From Epiperipatus broadwayi (taxonomy: Eukaryota > Onychophora > Udeonychophora > Euonychophora > Peripatidae), in NCBI GenBank assembly GCA_028023455.1, contig JAQFVV010012496.1, positions 1,056,001 to 1,120,000 of the forward strand: a DNA stretch of 64,000 nt. Reading direction: 5' to 3'. Below the pieces are notes generated by a model. The model was not told the origin of the DNA. It worked only from the letters and a program-made list of their open reading frames with translations, and did not search any database. Position 1 is the stretch's first letter. Each line of letters starts with the position of its first letter. Made by a program: the position numbers and the translations under genes. This document shows positions 22,596 to 33,735 of this stretch, in pieces.

Positions 22596-25548
22596 ATGAC
22601 AGACAAAAATAAAGCATGGCCCTTATTCCCAGGAGGCTGTAAAGTCACCAACCAAGGCAGCGGTGGGTGGCCGAAGGTGGAGGGTGCTAAGAATCCACTG
22701 ATTGCGGACCCAGGCTGCCATTTGATGATGACTTTTTATTTAGGTACTTACAACTGCAGATCACTTTCAAGTGAAGGAAGATTGCAAGAATTAGAAGAAG
22801 AACTATCTTATATTAAATGGGACATTATTGGACTTTGTGAAGTTAGAAGAAACAATTGATTTAAAAAGTGGACATATACTCTATTATAAAGGCACACATA
22901 TTGGAAATACAAGTGGAGTAGGATTCATTATAAATAAAAAGTGGAAGAACAATATTGTGGAGATTGATGGTGTATCAGACAGAGTGGCAAAATTAGTTAT
23001 ACAACTTAATAGCAGATACCAAATGCAGATAATTCAGGTTTATGCCCCAACAAGTTCTCATAGTGATGAAGTAGTAGGAGATTTTTATATGGATGTACAA
23101 AAGGCTTTTGATCAGAGTAAACAACATTTTAAAATTGTTATGGGAGACTTTAATGCTAGAATTGGTAGACAAATGAAAGATGAAATTGCTGTAGGTAATT
23201 TTGGTTATGGTAATAGAAATGAGAGAGGACATAGACTTGTGGAGTTTGCAGAAAAAGAAAAACTTTATATTATGAATTCATTTTTTGAGAAAAATGTTAA
23301 AAGGAAATGGACATGGAAGCATCCAAATGAAGGTACAGTAGAATTGGATTATATTTTGACTAACAGAAAATACATATTTCAAGATTGTAATGTTCTTAAT
23401 AAATTTAACACAGGAAGTGATCATCGATTAGTAAGGTGTAAGTTACGTGTTAATGTAAAACTAGAGAGACAAAAATTATTAAGAAAAACAATATTTACAG
23501 TTGATATTTTTAATCTTCAGAAACATTCTAATGAATTTAAATTAGAACTTACAAATAGGTTTCAAGTGTTAGGAGATTTTGAACATGATACAGATTTGAA
23601 TGAAATTAATATGAAAATAACTGATACACTTTTAAAAACTGCAACAAACATAGCTGGTAGAAAAAAGCAGCAATTGACTAATAAAATTTCTACTGAGACT
23701 AGAGAATTTATGAAGAAAAGAAGGAATATGAAGATATACAAAAATGATGTATTAAAAAGAATTGAATGTCTCGAATTTTGTAAAATGGTACGAAAAAGAG
23801 TTGAAAATGATATAAGAAAGTATAACTGTGAAATAGCAAGGAAAGCTGTAGAAGAAAATAAAAGTCTCAAAAATGTAAAACAACATTTTGGTATTGGTAG
23901 GAAATTTATATCTGCAATAAGAAAAAAAGATGGAATTATTACTAAAAAGAGAGATGACATCATGAAATTGATAGAAGATTTTTATCAAGAATTATATAGT
24001 AATAAAGAACAAGTACCTCCTATATCTATTACATCTTCCGAATTGCCCAGAATCTTAAATGAAGAAGTGAGACATGCAATTAAGTGTATGAAGAAAGGAA
24101 AGGCTCCAGGAAATGATGGAATTATAATTGATATATTAAAAGAAGCAGATGAAGAAATAGAAACAATTTTAGCAAAGTTATATACCAAATGTCTAAATGA
24201 TAAAGATGTACCAGAAGATTGGAAGAATGCAGTAATAATATTAATATTTAAAAAAGATGATAAAGAAGATATTAGAAATTACAGACCTATCAGCCTTTTA
24301 TCAGTTTTATATAAAATTTTTACCAAGATAATTACAACTCGTCTACAGAGAACTTTGGATTTCCACCAACGAAGAGAACAAGCTGGATTTAAAAGTGGTT
24401 TTAGTACAATAGATCATATCCAGGTATTGAGAGAAGTCATAGAAAGGACAAACGAATATGAGTTGTCTTTACGTTTTGGATTTATAGATTATGAAAAGGC
24501 ATTTGATTCTATACACATTTCTTCAGTGATTAAAGCATTGGATCATCAAGGTATAGATCCAGGATATTGTCATATTTTAAAGAATATTTATAAAAATGCA
24601 ACAGCAACAATTAGATTACATAATGATACTGGAAAAATCAACATTGAGAAAGGTGTAAGACAAGGTGACTCCATATCTCCAAAACTCTTTACAACAGTGC
24701 TGCAAGAAGTATTTTGTGGATTAAAATGGGAAACTAAAGGAGTGAAAGTAAATGGAGAGTATTTAAGTCATTTAGATTTCGCAGATGATGTAGTTGTTTT
24801 TGCAAATAATGCTTCAGAGCTACAGGAAATGTTGCAGGAATTAACAGATAAAAGTAGAAAAGTAGGACTAAAGATAAATGTTAAAAAGACTAAAGTAATG
24901 TTTAATCGATTTGCTCAAAATATGAAAATAAAGATTGATTATGAAGAATTAGAAGAAGTTAACAGTTACAAATACCTTGGTCAGATTATTAATACAGATG
25001 GAAACATAATGGAGGAAATTAATCATAGAATTAAACTTGGTTGGAGTGCTTTTGGTAGAAATAACTTGATACTAAAAGGAAATATGCCTATGCCTATGTG
25101 TTTGAAAAGAATGGTTTTTAACAAATGTGTTTTACCAGTTCTTACTTATGGATCTGAGACTTGGACACTTAATAGAAGAGCAATACAGAGACTTCAGACC
25201 ACTCAAAGAAGTATGGAGATGTGTATGTTGGGAGTAACAAGAAGAGATCGAAAACGCAATGTATGGGTAAGACAACAAACAGGTGTTACTGACCTTATTG
25301 AAAAAATTAAAAGATTGAAATGGAGTTGGGCTGGACATATTGTTAGAAGAGATGATAATAGATGGGCAATTAAAATTTTAAACGGGATTCCAAGACATTG
25401 TAAAAGACCCAGAAAGAGACCACATGTGAGATGGATGGATGAAATAAGAAAATGTGCAGGGGTGTTGTGGAGAAGAGAAGCTAAAGATCGGAGAAGATGG
25501 ATTAAACTTGGAGAGACCTTCATCCTGCAGTGGATTGATAATGGTTGA
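22596..25548 (+). pseudogene. RTE-clade LINE, single ORF with one frameshift
   Basis: It is a nearly complete RTE-type non-LTR retrotransposon protein. An apurinic-like endonuclease comes first: TYNCRSL, then IIGLCEVR with the catalytic Glu, QVYAPTSSHSDE, MGDFNARIG and SDHRLVR. Reverse transcriptase follows: GKAPGNDG, NYRPISLLSVLYKI, FIDYEKAFD (motif A, near 24480), GVRQGDSISP (motif B) and FADD (motif C, near 24780). A basic C-terminal region has WSWAGHIVRRDDNRW and RPHVRWMDEIRK. One base is missing near 22850-22860, splitting the endonuclease between the frames starting at 22596 and 22828. The remaining 906 codons from 22828 have no stop. It ends in a GAT-rich tail, usual for RTE. It looks young and may have active relatives that mobilise SINEs. 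Confidence 0.92.
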
Positions 25549-25578
25549 TGATGATGATGATGATATTGATGATGATAT
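25546..25578 (+). repeat. (GAT)n tail of the RTE element
   Basis: GATGATGATGATGATGATAT overlaps the stop and marks the element 3' end. RTE elements typically end in short microsatellite tails. Confidence 0.8.
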
Positions 25579-26085
25579 ATCTGCATATATTATTATCTTT
25601 TTATATATTATACACTTGACTCTTTTTTATATTCTATATTTATCAATTAATACTTCCCATAATCATATATATATATATATACATAATATCTATTTCATTT
25701 ATTTTTTATTTTACTTTTATTAATCTTTATAATATTTAACTCTAACAATATATATTCATACTATTTGTTTTTGGGAGAATTTATCACCTGGAGTTGTATA
25801 TCTCATATATTTAAGCAGTAGACTACAAGAAAAATCCAATTTGAGTCAATCAAAAAAGATTGATTTAATTTTATATGACATTTCACATATGGGCTTATCA
25901 CTCTGTCTCCTAAGATTCCTAAATTATTTAAAGAAATAACAGTAAGACTTTAAATTAATATGCATATAGATAAGAGGCTTCCAAAATTTTTAAATTTCAT
26001 TGATATATATCTTCCATGTATTAAACATTGTTGAAATTTTTTTTAATGAATATTCCTAGTGTATAAATCAGTACATATTTTATAT
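25579..26085. other. Intron sequence, nothing recognised
   Basis: AT-rich DNA between the RTE tail and the 74-bp array. No support for any feature. Confidence 0.4.
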
Positions 26086-26089
26086 ATGA

Positions 26090-26605
26090 TAACAATCAAT
26101 TATTAAGCTACTAACAATCTCAATCTGTAGTCAAGGCAACCAACCTCCTTTAACAATAAATTTGACATAACAATCAACCATTAAGCTATTAACAATTTCA
26201 ACCTGTAGTCAAGGCAACCTCCTTTAACAATAAATTTGACATAACAATCAACCATTAAGCTATTAACAATCTCAACATGTAGTCAAGGCAACCTCCTTTA
26301 ACAATAAATTTGATATAAAAATCAACCATTAAGCTATTAACAATCTCAACCTGTAGTCAAGGCAACCTCCTTTAACAATAAATTTGACATAACAATCAAC
26401 CATTAAGCTATTAACAATCTCAACCTGTAGTCAAGGCAACCTCCTTTAACAATAAATTTGACATAACAATCAACTATTAAGCTATTAACAATCTCAACCT
26501 GTAGTCAAGGCAACCTCCTTTAACAATAAATTTGACATAACAATCAACCATTAAACTATTAACAATCTCAACCTGTAGTCAAGGCAACCTTCTTTAACAA
26601 TAAGC
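26090..26605. repeat. 74-bp tandem repeat, about 7 units
   Basis: GTCAAGG recurs at 26130, 26208, 26282, 26356, 26430, 26504 and 26578. The spacing is 74 bp except for the first unit, which carries 4 extra bases. The unit includes CAATCAACCATTAAGCTATT and AAGGCAACCTCCTTTAACAA. It is related to the dispersed family T, so the array probably arose by amplification of one copy. Confidence 0.95.
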
Positions 26606-27140
26606 ACTATGTATATTGAATTTTGACATTTGTATTTAATTTTTAATATTACTCTTATTTTGTTTCTTACTTTATGCATGAGCTAATAAGATTTATGGGT
26701 AATTTCTGTACTTCAAGTGAAATTTTCTGAAATAAATAATATTATTTAAATACTTCCTAATGCTATACTAGTAATTACAAATAAAATAGAAATTCATTTA
26801 ACATTACAATACTAGCCATGTACTAAAGTTTTAGCTTTATATAAGTATTACGTGCTGACATTGCGCTTAATAAGAATTAATATTTAATACTAGCCAAACA
26901 AAAAATTATTAAAATTCCTTCACAACCATGGTTTCATCCATTAACAAATAGTCCTTTTCAAGTGAAATTCAACAAAAAACATATAACATATATATATATA
27001 CTATTAATTTCATAGTGAGTAAATAACTTACTACTGCCTATATTCAAGATTATAATCATATATTGAAACGGAAATCTCCAATCCCTTTCTGTTTCACCAT
27101 CAACCTAATGACCTACTCGTCTGAACTAGTTTTGAACCTA
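26606..27140. other. Intron sequence, nothing recognised
   Basis: Short AT runs only. AACCATGGTTTCATCCATTA near 26925 mirrors a segment near 30555 (complement), so an inverted pair about 3.6 kb apart is possible but short. Confidence 0.35.
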
Positions 27141-27149
27141 TTTTAAATG

Positions 27150-29850
27150 TAAAAATGTAATATATAAGTCGAGCGGGAAAACTCTGCTACAATGGCCGCT
27201 TGAATGGCATCATCCATTTACATACGAAAACACGCTATAATTGGACATGTTTGATAAAATTATAGCGGAGAAATGCTCATAATTTATTATAAAATGTTTT
27301 CTTTAATTTATTTAACGGTTTTCTGATTTAATGTTTTACATATATAGTTGAAACAAGTATTTTCTTTAAATTTGCTTTTTTTTTTAATAAACAAATATGT
27401 TAAAAGTTATTTAGTTTTATAAAATAAGAATTATCTGTTCGCAATTAAAAATGAGAATTTTTGTAAACAAGATATCAATTAGTGACACACCCGGGTAAAA
27501 AAGTAAAATCTGTTTTCTGATTGATTTTTGTTTGCAACAAAAGACTTTTTCATTAAATCAGAATACCGTTCCTTCTGCTAAGTAATAACACCTGAAAAGG
27601 AATTTAATTAATGAAAATGAATCAAATTATATAGTTTATATATTTTGATACATTTTTTAAGGAAATTAAATATAACACCTCGGAGATTTTATCAGTTGTT
27701 GTAGAAATTGAATTATATTATTTTGCTTTAATTAAAAGTCAATTGGTCCCGAGGCTTACGAAATTCCAGAAAGGTGTTAAAGTTTAGTAGAAGGATATAA
27801 ATAGGCCTTATTTTAAGCGGGAAGGGAGAATCCATCTTACTTTTGAAGAGAGTTAACATGAGAAGTTTTAAATTGTTCAACCTTAACATGTCTGGCTAAA
27901 GTCAGGCAAAATTTTGCTGCTTTCCCGTGATGGAACGCCTAGTTCAATCCATCAAATGCCAAAGGAACAACCAAGCTTACACCAACTAAATTTGAAGATG
28001 CCATAAGCCGTAAAAATAATTTGCCTTCGTTCCGATTTCAATCCAGCTAAACAAACAATATTTTAAAAATCGTCTCCCAACTAAATTAAAGATGCCATAA
28101 GCCGCCCAAGAATTCACCTTCATTCCAGTTCGAATATCTCCAGCCCATCTACAGGAGAACTGTTTTAATATTTAAAATCGCAGAGCTCTGTAAATTTCAA
28201 AAACAGTCATTGTTTCTTCAAAACAGGTTAGCTAACCATATCATTGAACTTTCTCGCTAAATTGTTTCTGAAATAATATTTAAATGAAATACTTTTTGCT
28301 AATTTTTCCTTAATTCAATAGTGTAAACTGTCTAAATTGTTTCCTAAAATAATATTTTAATTCTAGAAAATGTAATACTTTTGCAAATTTTTCTTTATTA
28401 ATTAATATTTTGCTATATAATTTAATCACTGCAATTATATTTTGCTTTTCTTTTGCTTATTTTAGTTATTATTAGTTATGCCTATGTTTCGAAACGGCAT
28501 GCATTTAATTATAGAATATGTTTTTAAACATATAAATTTAAATTATTTATATAGCGTCATTTCGTGCGCTGTTTCGAAACCCAAATTCATATTTTTTCAC
28601 TTAATAAATTAATTAATATAAATATAAAATGTGGCTTTTCAACCTTTAATTATTATATTACTAAAGATTAAACTAGCCTGGAGTGCAATCATAAGTATAT
28701 TTTTTTAGTTAAGTATTCGTAAGTCCCTTATTAAATATACTTTTCCACCTTTTAAGAGTTTAGTAGTTATAGATAACTAAAGAGATTGAACGGGATAAAG
28801 TAAAGTTTGTATATCTTCCCGTCAGTAGCATATACATATTTCTCATGCTACAGAAGAGTTGGCTCTTTTGATCAAGCTGATAAACTTGTGTTCATTTAAT
28901 ATGTGATATTTCATTTATAATATCCTTCGGCTTGGCGGATGTGGAATTTATTTATTTATATCTTCTCGTTATGCTGTTTTTTTTATACATATATAAGATG
29001 GAGCCACGGTAAGTCCAGCCCATCTTCTCTTATGGGTAGTGCAGTAGCGAAGTCTGAGCTACGGTAAGTCCCCCACCTCTGAACCAAATAAAGGTTCCCC
29101 ATTATCAGCATGACGACCGGTTATTGGGTAAACCATTGTTTGTCACAAAAACCCTAAAACTATTCTTCCATCCGCAGAGCCACTTTATTATTATATTTTA
29201 CTTGTGCCTAGCGTATTAGTAAAATCGTTATAGCCAACTCTTTCCTCCCTAATATGCAATCTTCGGCATTGAACCGAAGCATTCTTGAAAACCCATTCGA
29301 TCTTAAGCTATCTGGGATGCTTTATAAGCCCATAGTTAATATATAAATTGATTATAGTCAGATGTATTAAGTTTCACTCCAGACTTGGTTTGATTTTACA
29401 TAAAAGAGCCACTCGAACTGATTATAAAAGGGCATAACTGGTAAAAGTTAATGTAGTGATTAGTTATATAGTAGGGTATTTGTTTCCATTAAATAATATT
29501 GGAGCAATTAAATAATAGCCAACGTATCAATTATTGGCCTAGAGTAATGTTACTTTATAAATTAAATGCCTGTGTGCATTTGCCAACAACAATTGTCAAT
29601 AAATATATTTTAATTCGTCATATATCAGTTTCTGTCTCATTATTAAATCAATCCAATTCACTAATTGCCCATAAGTATTCATTAGTAAAGCCCCTATTAT
29701 TTAAATATGTTAGATTTTATCTGTGGAATGTCTAGTATTTAAGTTGTTTATATATATGTTTAAGTCCATGAGTCTTATTGTTTTCTCCGATTTGCTAGTG
29801 GGCCGGATGAAGAATTAAATCTCGTGTGCTACCATTGTTATGTTATCCAT
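27150..29850. other. Possible solo LTR or LTR-rich segment
   Basis: This 2.7-kb tract differs from its surroundings. It is GC-richer in patches, has a TATA-like GGATATAAATAGG near 27795, duplicated phrases (AGATGCCATAAGCCG at 27998 and 28090; ACGGTAAGTCC at 29006 and 29061) and an AATAAA near 29089. Style and size recall the 2.57-kb LTR of element 2, but I could not align the two and found no second copy or target duplication. No coding frame was seen. Confidence 0.3.
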
Positions 29851-29854
29851 TGGG

Positions 29855-30155
29855 TGTTAGATCTGGGGCTTGGAGAGTGGGTTCGAATCCAGGCTGGTCC
29901 CTGACCAAAATCTCGGGCTCGACTGGGTTTGAAGTACATTTTGTGAGTTCCAGCTCATGTTAGATGGATAAGCATGTTTTGACTGGCACAATATACAGTT
30001 GGAAAGTTCTTTTATCAGATTTAATGAATGGGTATTTATAAATGAAAAGTAAAAATTATTTTCAACTTTATTAAAATGTCTCATTATGAGTCTGTCAGCA
30101 AAAATAATTCTGAGTAATATGTTTGGAATGAGAATATTTTGTTATATAAATGTAT
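29855..30155. other. Intron sequence with a B-box-like motif
   Basis: GGGTTCGAATCC at about 29879 matches a tRNA/SINE B box, but no convincing A box or cloverleaf surrounds it. It may be a degraded SINE. Confidence 0.35.
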
Positions 30156-30164
30156 CTATACAGA

Positions 30165-30505
30165 ACAAAATGGCCTTCCCATCATTCACTTCAAAAAAAC
30201 AACTTCTTTTAATAACAAAGGATATCTTCATAAGATTGATGGCCTCAGATTCAGATCATTTTAAAATCAAAGAAGAAAGAAATTCTGATGATAAAACTGT
30301 TTAAATCTGAGGCCACCAATCTTATGAAGACATGTTTTGATGTTAAAGGAAGTTGTTTTTTGAAGTGAATGATGGGAAGGCTGTTAAAGGAAGTTGGTTT
30401 TCGAAGTGAATGATGGGAAGGCTGTTAAAGGAAGTTGCTTTTTGAAGTGAATGATAGGAAGACTGTTAAAGGAAGTTGGTTTTTAAGTGAATGTTGGGAA
30501 TGCTA
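30165..30505. repeat. Inverted repeat followed by a 41-bp tandem array
   Basis: A foldback (about 30165-30250 against 30300-30380) shares ATCTTCATAAGATTGATGGC and its complement. Its outer end then repeats in tandem: TTAAAGGAAGTTG starts at 30343, 30384, 30425 and 30466, a 41-bp period, four units. Hairpin-end expansion like this suggests slippage at a palindrome tip or arm. Confidence 0.85.
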
Positions 30506-30955
30506 TTTTGTTTCGAATATACACATTATTGTATTTCACTTCAAGGTCTATTTGTTAATGGATGAAAGCATAGTTGTGGAAGAATTTTAGTAAAATTGTT
30601 TTTTGGCTACTATTGTAATGTTATATCAATTTCTATTTTATAATATTTAAATTAATTACTATCTTTGCTGTTCTTCTCTCAAAAGTCTCTCCAAATGAAT
30701 ACTTATCCTTCATTGAGTCTCAGAGTTCATATTTTAACTGAAGTAAAATTGGGTTGTTATCAAAAAGACACAATAGTACTGTCAGAGGGTAGTATATCCA
30801 CAAATATATTTCTTAGAAAAAAATGTGCCTCAAATTAGTCTAATGGAGTTCAAACTCTATTTATTCAAATAAACACTTATGTATAAATGGTAAGTGATCC
30901 TCTCTGAGGTATGATTTAATATATGATAATCAGGAAATATAACTATGATAACATG
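30506..30955. other. Intron sequence, nothing recognised
   Basis: No gene or assignable repeat. Confidence 0.35.
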
Positions 30956-30959
30956 TGTT

Positions 30960-31345
30960 CAAACAGGCAAAACTCTCTCTCTGTATTGCCACTCAGTGCA
31001 AGCCAGAGTAATCAATGGATGCCAGAAGGCTTGTGCATAAAATCCCCATCTAGTGCCTACTCATCCAATATCTCCAGACTAGTTTCTGGCTTGTGGCTAT
31101 CATCAGTAAGATCCTAAGATCTAGATACAGTGCTCTCAGATCCAAGGCTCCTCACTGATGAAGGCCACAAGCCAGAAACTAGTCTGAGGGTATTGGATGA
31201 GTAGGAGTAGATGATGATTTTATGCACAAGCCTTCTGGCATCCATTGATTACTCTGGCTTGCATTGAGTGGCAATACGTATAGAGAGTTTTGCCTGTTTG
31301 AATAACAGTTAAGAGTGAGCATAAGAAATGGTGATCATGTGATAT
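30960..31345. repeat. Family A repeat, inverted pair
   Basis: The antisense arm (about 30962-31110) and sense arm (about 31110-31345) meet at a TCAGTAAGATCCTAAGATC junction, so there is almost no loop. Both contain the hammerhead block. The sense arm ends with the family tail ATGGTGATCATGTGAT. Confidence 0.85.
31140..31198 (+). ncRNA. Family A type I hammerhead ribozyme, intact core
   Basis: Stem I pairs 31140-31145 (AUCCAA) with 31193-31198 (UUGGAU) and 31149-31154 (UCCUCA) with 31185-31190 (UGAGGG). The internal loop is GGC/UA. The core CUGAUGA is 31155-31161. Stem II has three G-C pairs (31163-31165 with 31171-31173) and an A.A mismatch at 10.1-11.1. GAAA is 31175-31178. Stem III is the self-complementary ACUAGU, with C31184 as cleavage base after GU. 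Every invariant core base is present. Compared with the 61526 copy, the lower stem I changed but still pairs. Confidence 0.72.
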
Positions 31346-32450
31346 TTATTAATATCATGTGTAAGGGATTATATAAGAAAGTAAGGTTTGGTCATCATCA
31401 TCAATATGCATTCTATTTAAAATTTAATTAATTAAAATTCAAACTTCCATCTAATCTTTGTTAAACTGTTGATTTTAAAACAATTTGGTTATATGCTAGA
31501 AGTGTATAATTGATGTGTTAATGTATGTGTATAAATGAATCATCAGTAGAGATATCTTCACTATCATCATAGGGTTAAGTTCCTGATATAGTATGAATGT
31601 CAAGTTATATCCCTAAGATAGACTAAGTTACTATCATCAAGCAATAAGACTTGACCATTAATAATATCCGTTTGCCGTTACTTATGAACGCTCAATAATT
31701 TATTCTAATATCTTAATTTTAAAGCTACATCATAAACCTTGATGAATCCCATGTCTTTAAGATATAATATTTGTGTATATGTATAAATAATCTGTATAAA
31801 TAATCAAGTAAAATTTCAGAAGAGAGTAAAATTTAATTTCAACTTCAAATTCATCCAAGTACTTTTACACCATATTCATAATTAATGCTGAAATAATACT
31901 AATTCATTAGCATTAATTTAAATTATTTATTAAAATTTCATCACTGACTTAACATTAATTAAGAATATATTTTGAATTTAATATGAATTTCACCTCTTCC
32001 ATTTTCTATTTATGGTATCCCGTTTCTCTCATTTACAACATTCACATTATTAGAATTAAATGCATGACATGTATTTCTTTCTTTATTTAAAAACATGAAG
32101 TTCCATTGGGGCCAGTTTTGTCAATAGTTATATTCGGAGAAATGGTGTTTGATTCTTGTATTCAAATTAGTCCATTATAATTTATTGAATAACAATTACT
32201 CCAAATTATACATGACAGTTTTTTTTCATAAAACATGGTTCTGTGGTGTAATTTTCACCACTCTCATGCAATGGAGAGACTGGTTTCTATCCACTTTTAA
32301 TGCTGTTAATATTTAATGTTCAACTATGTGTTACTTTAAATATCTGTAAAATTTATATTTTGTGTTAGTATAAATACACATGTAAACTATAAGATATATA
32401 AATAACATTTCTATATTAAATAGACAATCAGACAATCACCGCCTTAACAA
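31346..32450. other. Intron sequence, nothing recognised
   Basis: AT-rich, about 1.1 kb, no gene or clear repeat. Confidence 0.4.
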
Positions 32451-32454
32451 ATGA

Positions 32455-32775
32455 TAAAATTTATACTTGAGCACTTTCGAAGGTCTAAGCCTTCATTTTC
32501 AAAGAAGTAGCTGGAATCCGAAGGTATAAAATATGCAAATTAGGGAGGACTAGATTTTCATTGACCTAGATTTGCCTCTTCCTGGAGATGGTGTAAAATA
32601 TTTCTTTTTTATTCATGGTGTGGATGTCAGTATAATATGCCTCTTTGATTCTCCTTCACAACTCGTGCCGCTCACTCTAATTGGCATATTTTACATCTTC
32701 GGATTCCAGCTACTTCTTTGAAAGTGAAGGCTTAGACCTTCAAAAGTGCTCGAGTATAAAATTTATTATTTGATA
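32455..32775. repeat. Foldback with Penelope-type hammerhead-like stem
   Basis: Arms of about 85 bp (32455-32545 and 32685-32775) are complementary. On the - strand the left arm reads CTTTGAAAATGAAGG-loop-CCTTCGAAAGTGCTC. It has flanking UACUU and AAGUA that pair as stem I. The GAAAGYGCUC element and the 12-nt expanded core resemble the segment beside the Penelope endonuclease at 62.6 kb. No protein is encoded. Confidence 0.7.
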
Positions 32776-32871
32776 AGATGGTGATTGGCTATTTAATATA
32801 GAAATATTATTTATATATCTTATAGTGTGTATTTATATTAACACAAATTATAGATTTTTATGCTTTTGTAG

Positions 32872-33262
32872 AGGGTGTAATTATAAACATATGATCAAAG
32901 ACATATATAATCCTCATAATGTACATTTCATGCTGAACCAGTACTCATCAGTTGGCCCAAATTACAATCTCCTGTACACATCTTTTTAACATTGTTCAGT
33001 ATTTATAGATAGTCAATTACTACAGTTTAGTTGATAAGTGTCAAACTTATTGATCTCACATCTTTGACACAAACCACTTAATGGAAGAATATTAATAATT
33101 TTTATTAGTCATTCATTAGACCAAAGATATCCACTGAAAAGATATGTGTAAGAATGTAATCTGGGCCAATTGATGAGTGCTGTTTCAGCATGAAATATGC
33201 ATCTTGGGGATCATACATCCTTTTCATATGTCTTTGGTCATATGTTTATGATTAAACCCCTA
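32872..33262. repeat. Family B repeat, inverted pair
   Basis: The antisense arm (about 32872-33000) and sense arm (about 33135-33262) both contain the hammerhead block. Outer ends share CATATGATCAAAGACATAT and its complement. The loop of about 135 bp is unrelated sequence. Confidence 0.75.
33158..33215 (+). ncRNA. Family B type I hammerhead-like ribozyme (C3 to U)
   Basis: UUGAUGA (33170-33176) replaces CUGAUGA. Stem II has 6 pairs (33177-33182 with 33186-33191, UUU loop). GAAA (33192-33195) is intact. Stem III is A33195-U33202 and U33196-A33201, with C33203 as cleavage base (AUC). Stem I CCAA (33166-33169) pairs with UUGG (33204-33207). Only the C3 change departs from the consensus. Confidence 0.6.
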
Positions 33263-33665
33263 CACAGGGTGTTAAAGCAGATAGAAACCAATCCCTATGT
33301 TGCATGAGAGTGGCATAGGGAAAATTACACTAGAAATATTATTCATTAAGAGGATAATCTCTAATCTAATGAATGACTAATAAAAATTATTAAGCATAAT
33401 GTACTTTTGAATTATTAAGAGGTCTATTAGTGTTAATATAAAAATGAAAATTTATAATATATCGATATATCGTTTATCACAAATACATTTAATAGCTTTG
33501 TATTGAATTAGTATAAGGCATCAAAATCTATGATTTATTGTTGTTGCTGGATTTAACGTTAAATTTAACATTATACTTAAATAGCATTATATATTCTTTC
33601 ATGTTGTATCTATTATAGCCAACTTTTGTAAGATTTGTGATAAATGTGGAAAAAAAATAATGCAT
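33263..33665. other. Intron sequence, nothing recognised
   Basis: AT-rich with a short repeat of the TAATGAATGACTAATAAAAA motif near 33380 that mirrors 33090-33120. Confidence 0.35.
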
Positions 33666-33669
33666 TGTT

Positions 33670-33735
33670 AAGCATTGGTGGCCTAGCGGTTAGCATAGCT
33701 GCTTTCCAAACAGCCCGGGTTCATTTCCTGGGCAA
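33670..33735 (+). mobile_element. tRNA-Gly-derived SINE, 5' part (split by LTR element 2)
   Basis: GCATTGGTGGCCTAGCGGTT starts a sequence matching tRNA-Gly: A box, anticodon loop TTTCCAA (anticodon UCC) and a T arm GGGTTCATTTCC. Compared with a normal tRNA-Gly, the variable loop lacks about 4 bases. The SINE is cut after GGCAA by the LTR element and resumes at 40881. AATGCATT occurs just before the SINE (33659-33666) and after its tail (about 40906), consistent with the SINE's own target duplication. Confidence 0.75.

Noticed and set aside
22993-25586. Antisense reading frames over the RTE element
   Set aside because: They are shadows of the sense coding sequence, with no domain.
26090-26605. 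CRISPR-like array
   Set aside because: Units are contiguous 74-bp repeats without unique spacers, in a eukaryotic intron.
29879-29890. tRNA gene around GGGTTCGAATCC
   Set aside because: There is no cloverleaf or A box at the right distance.
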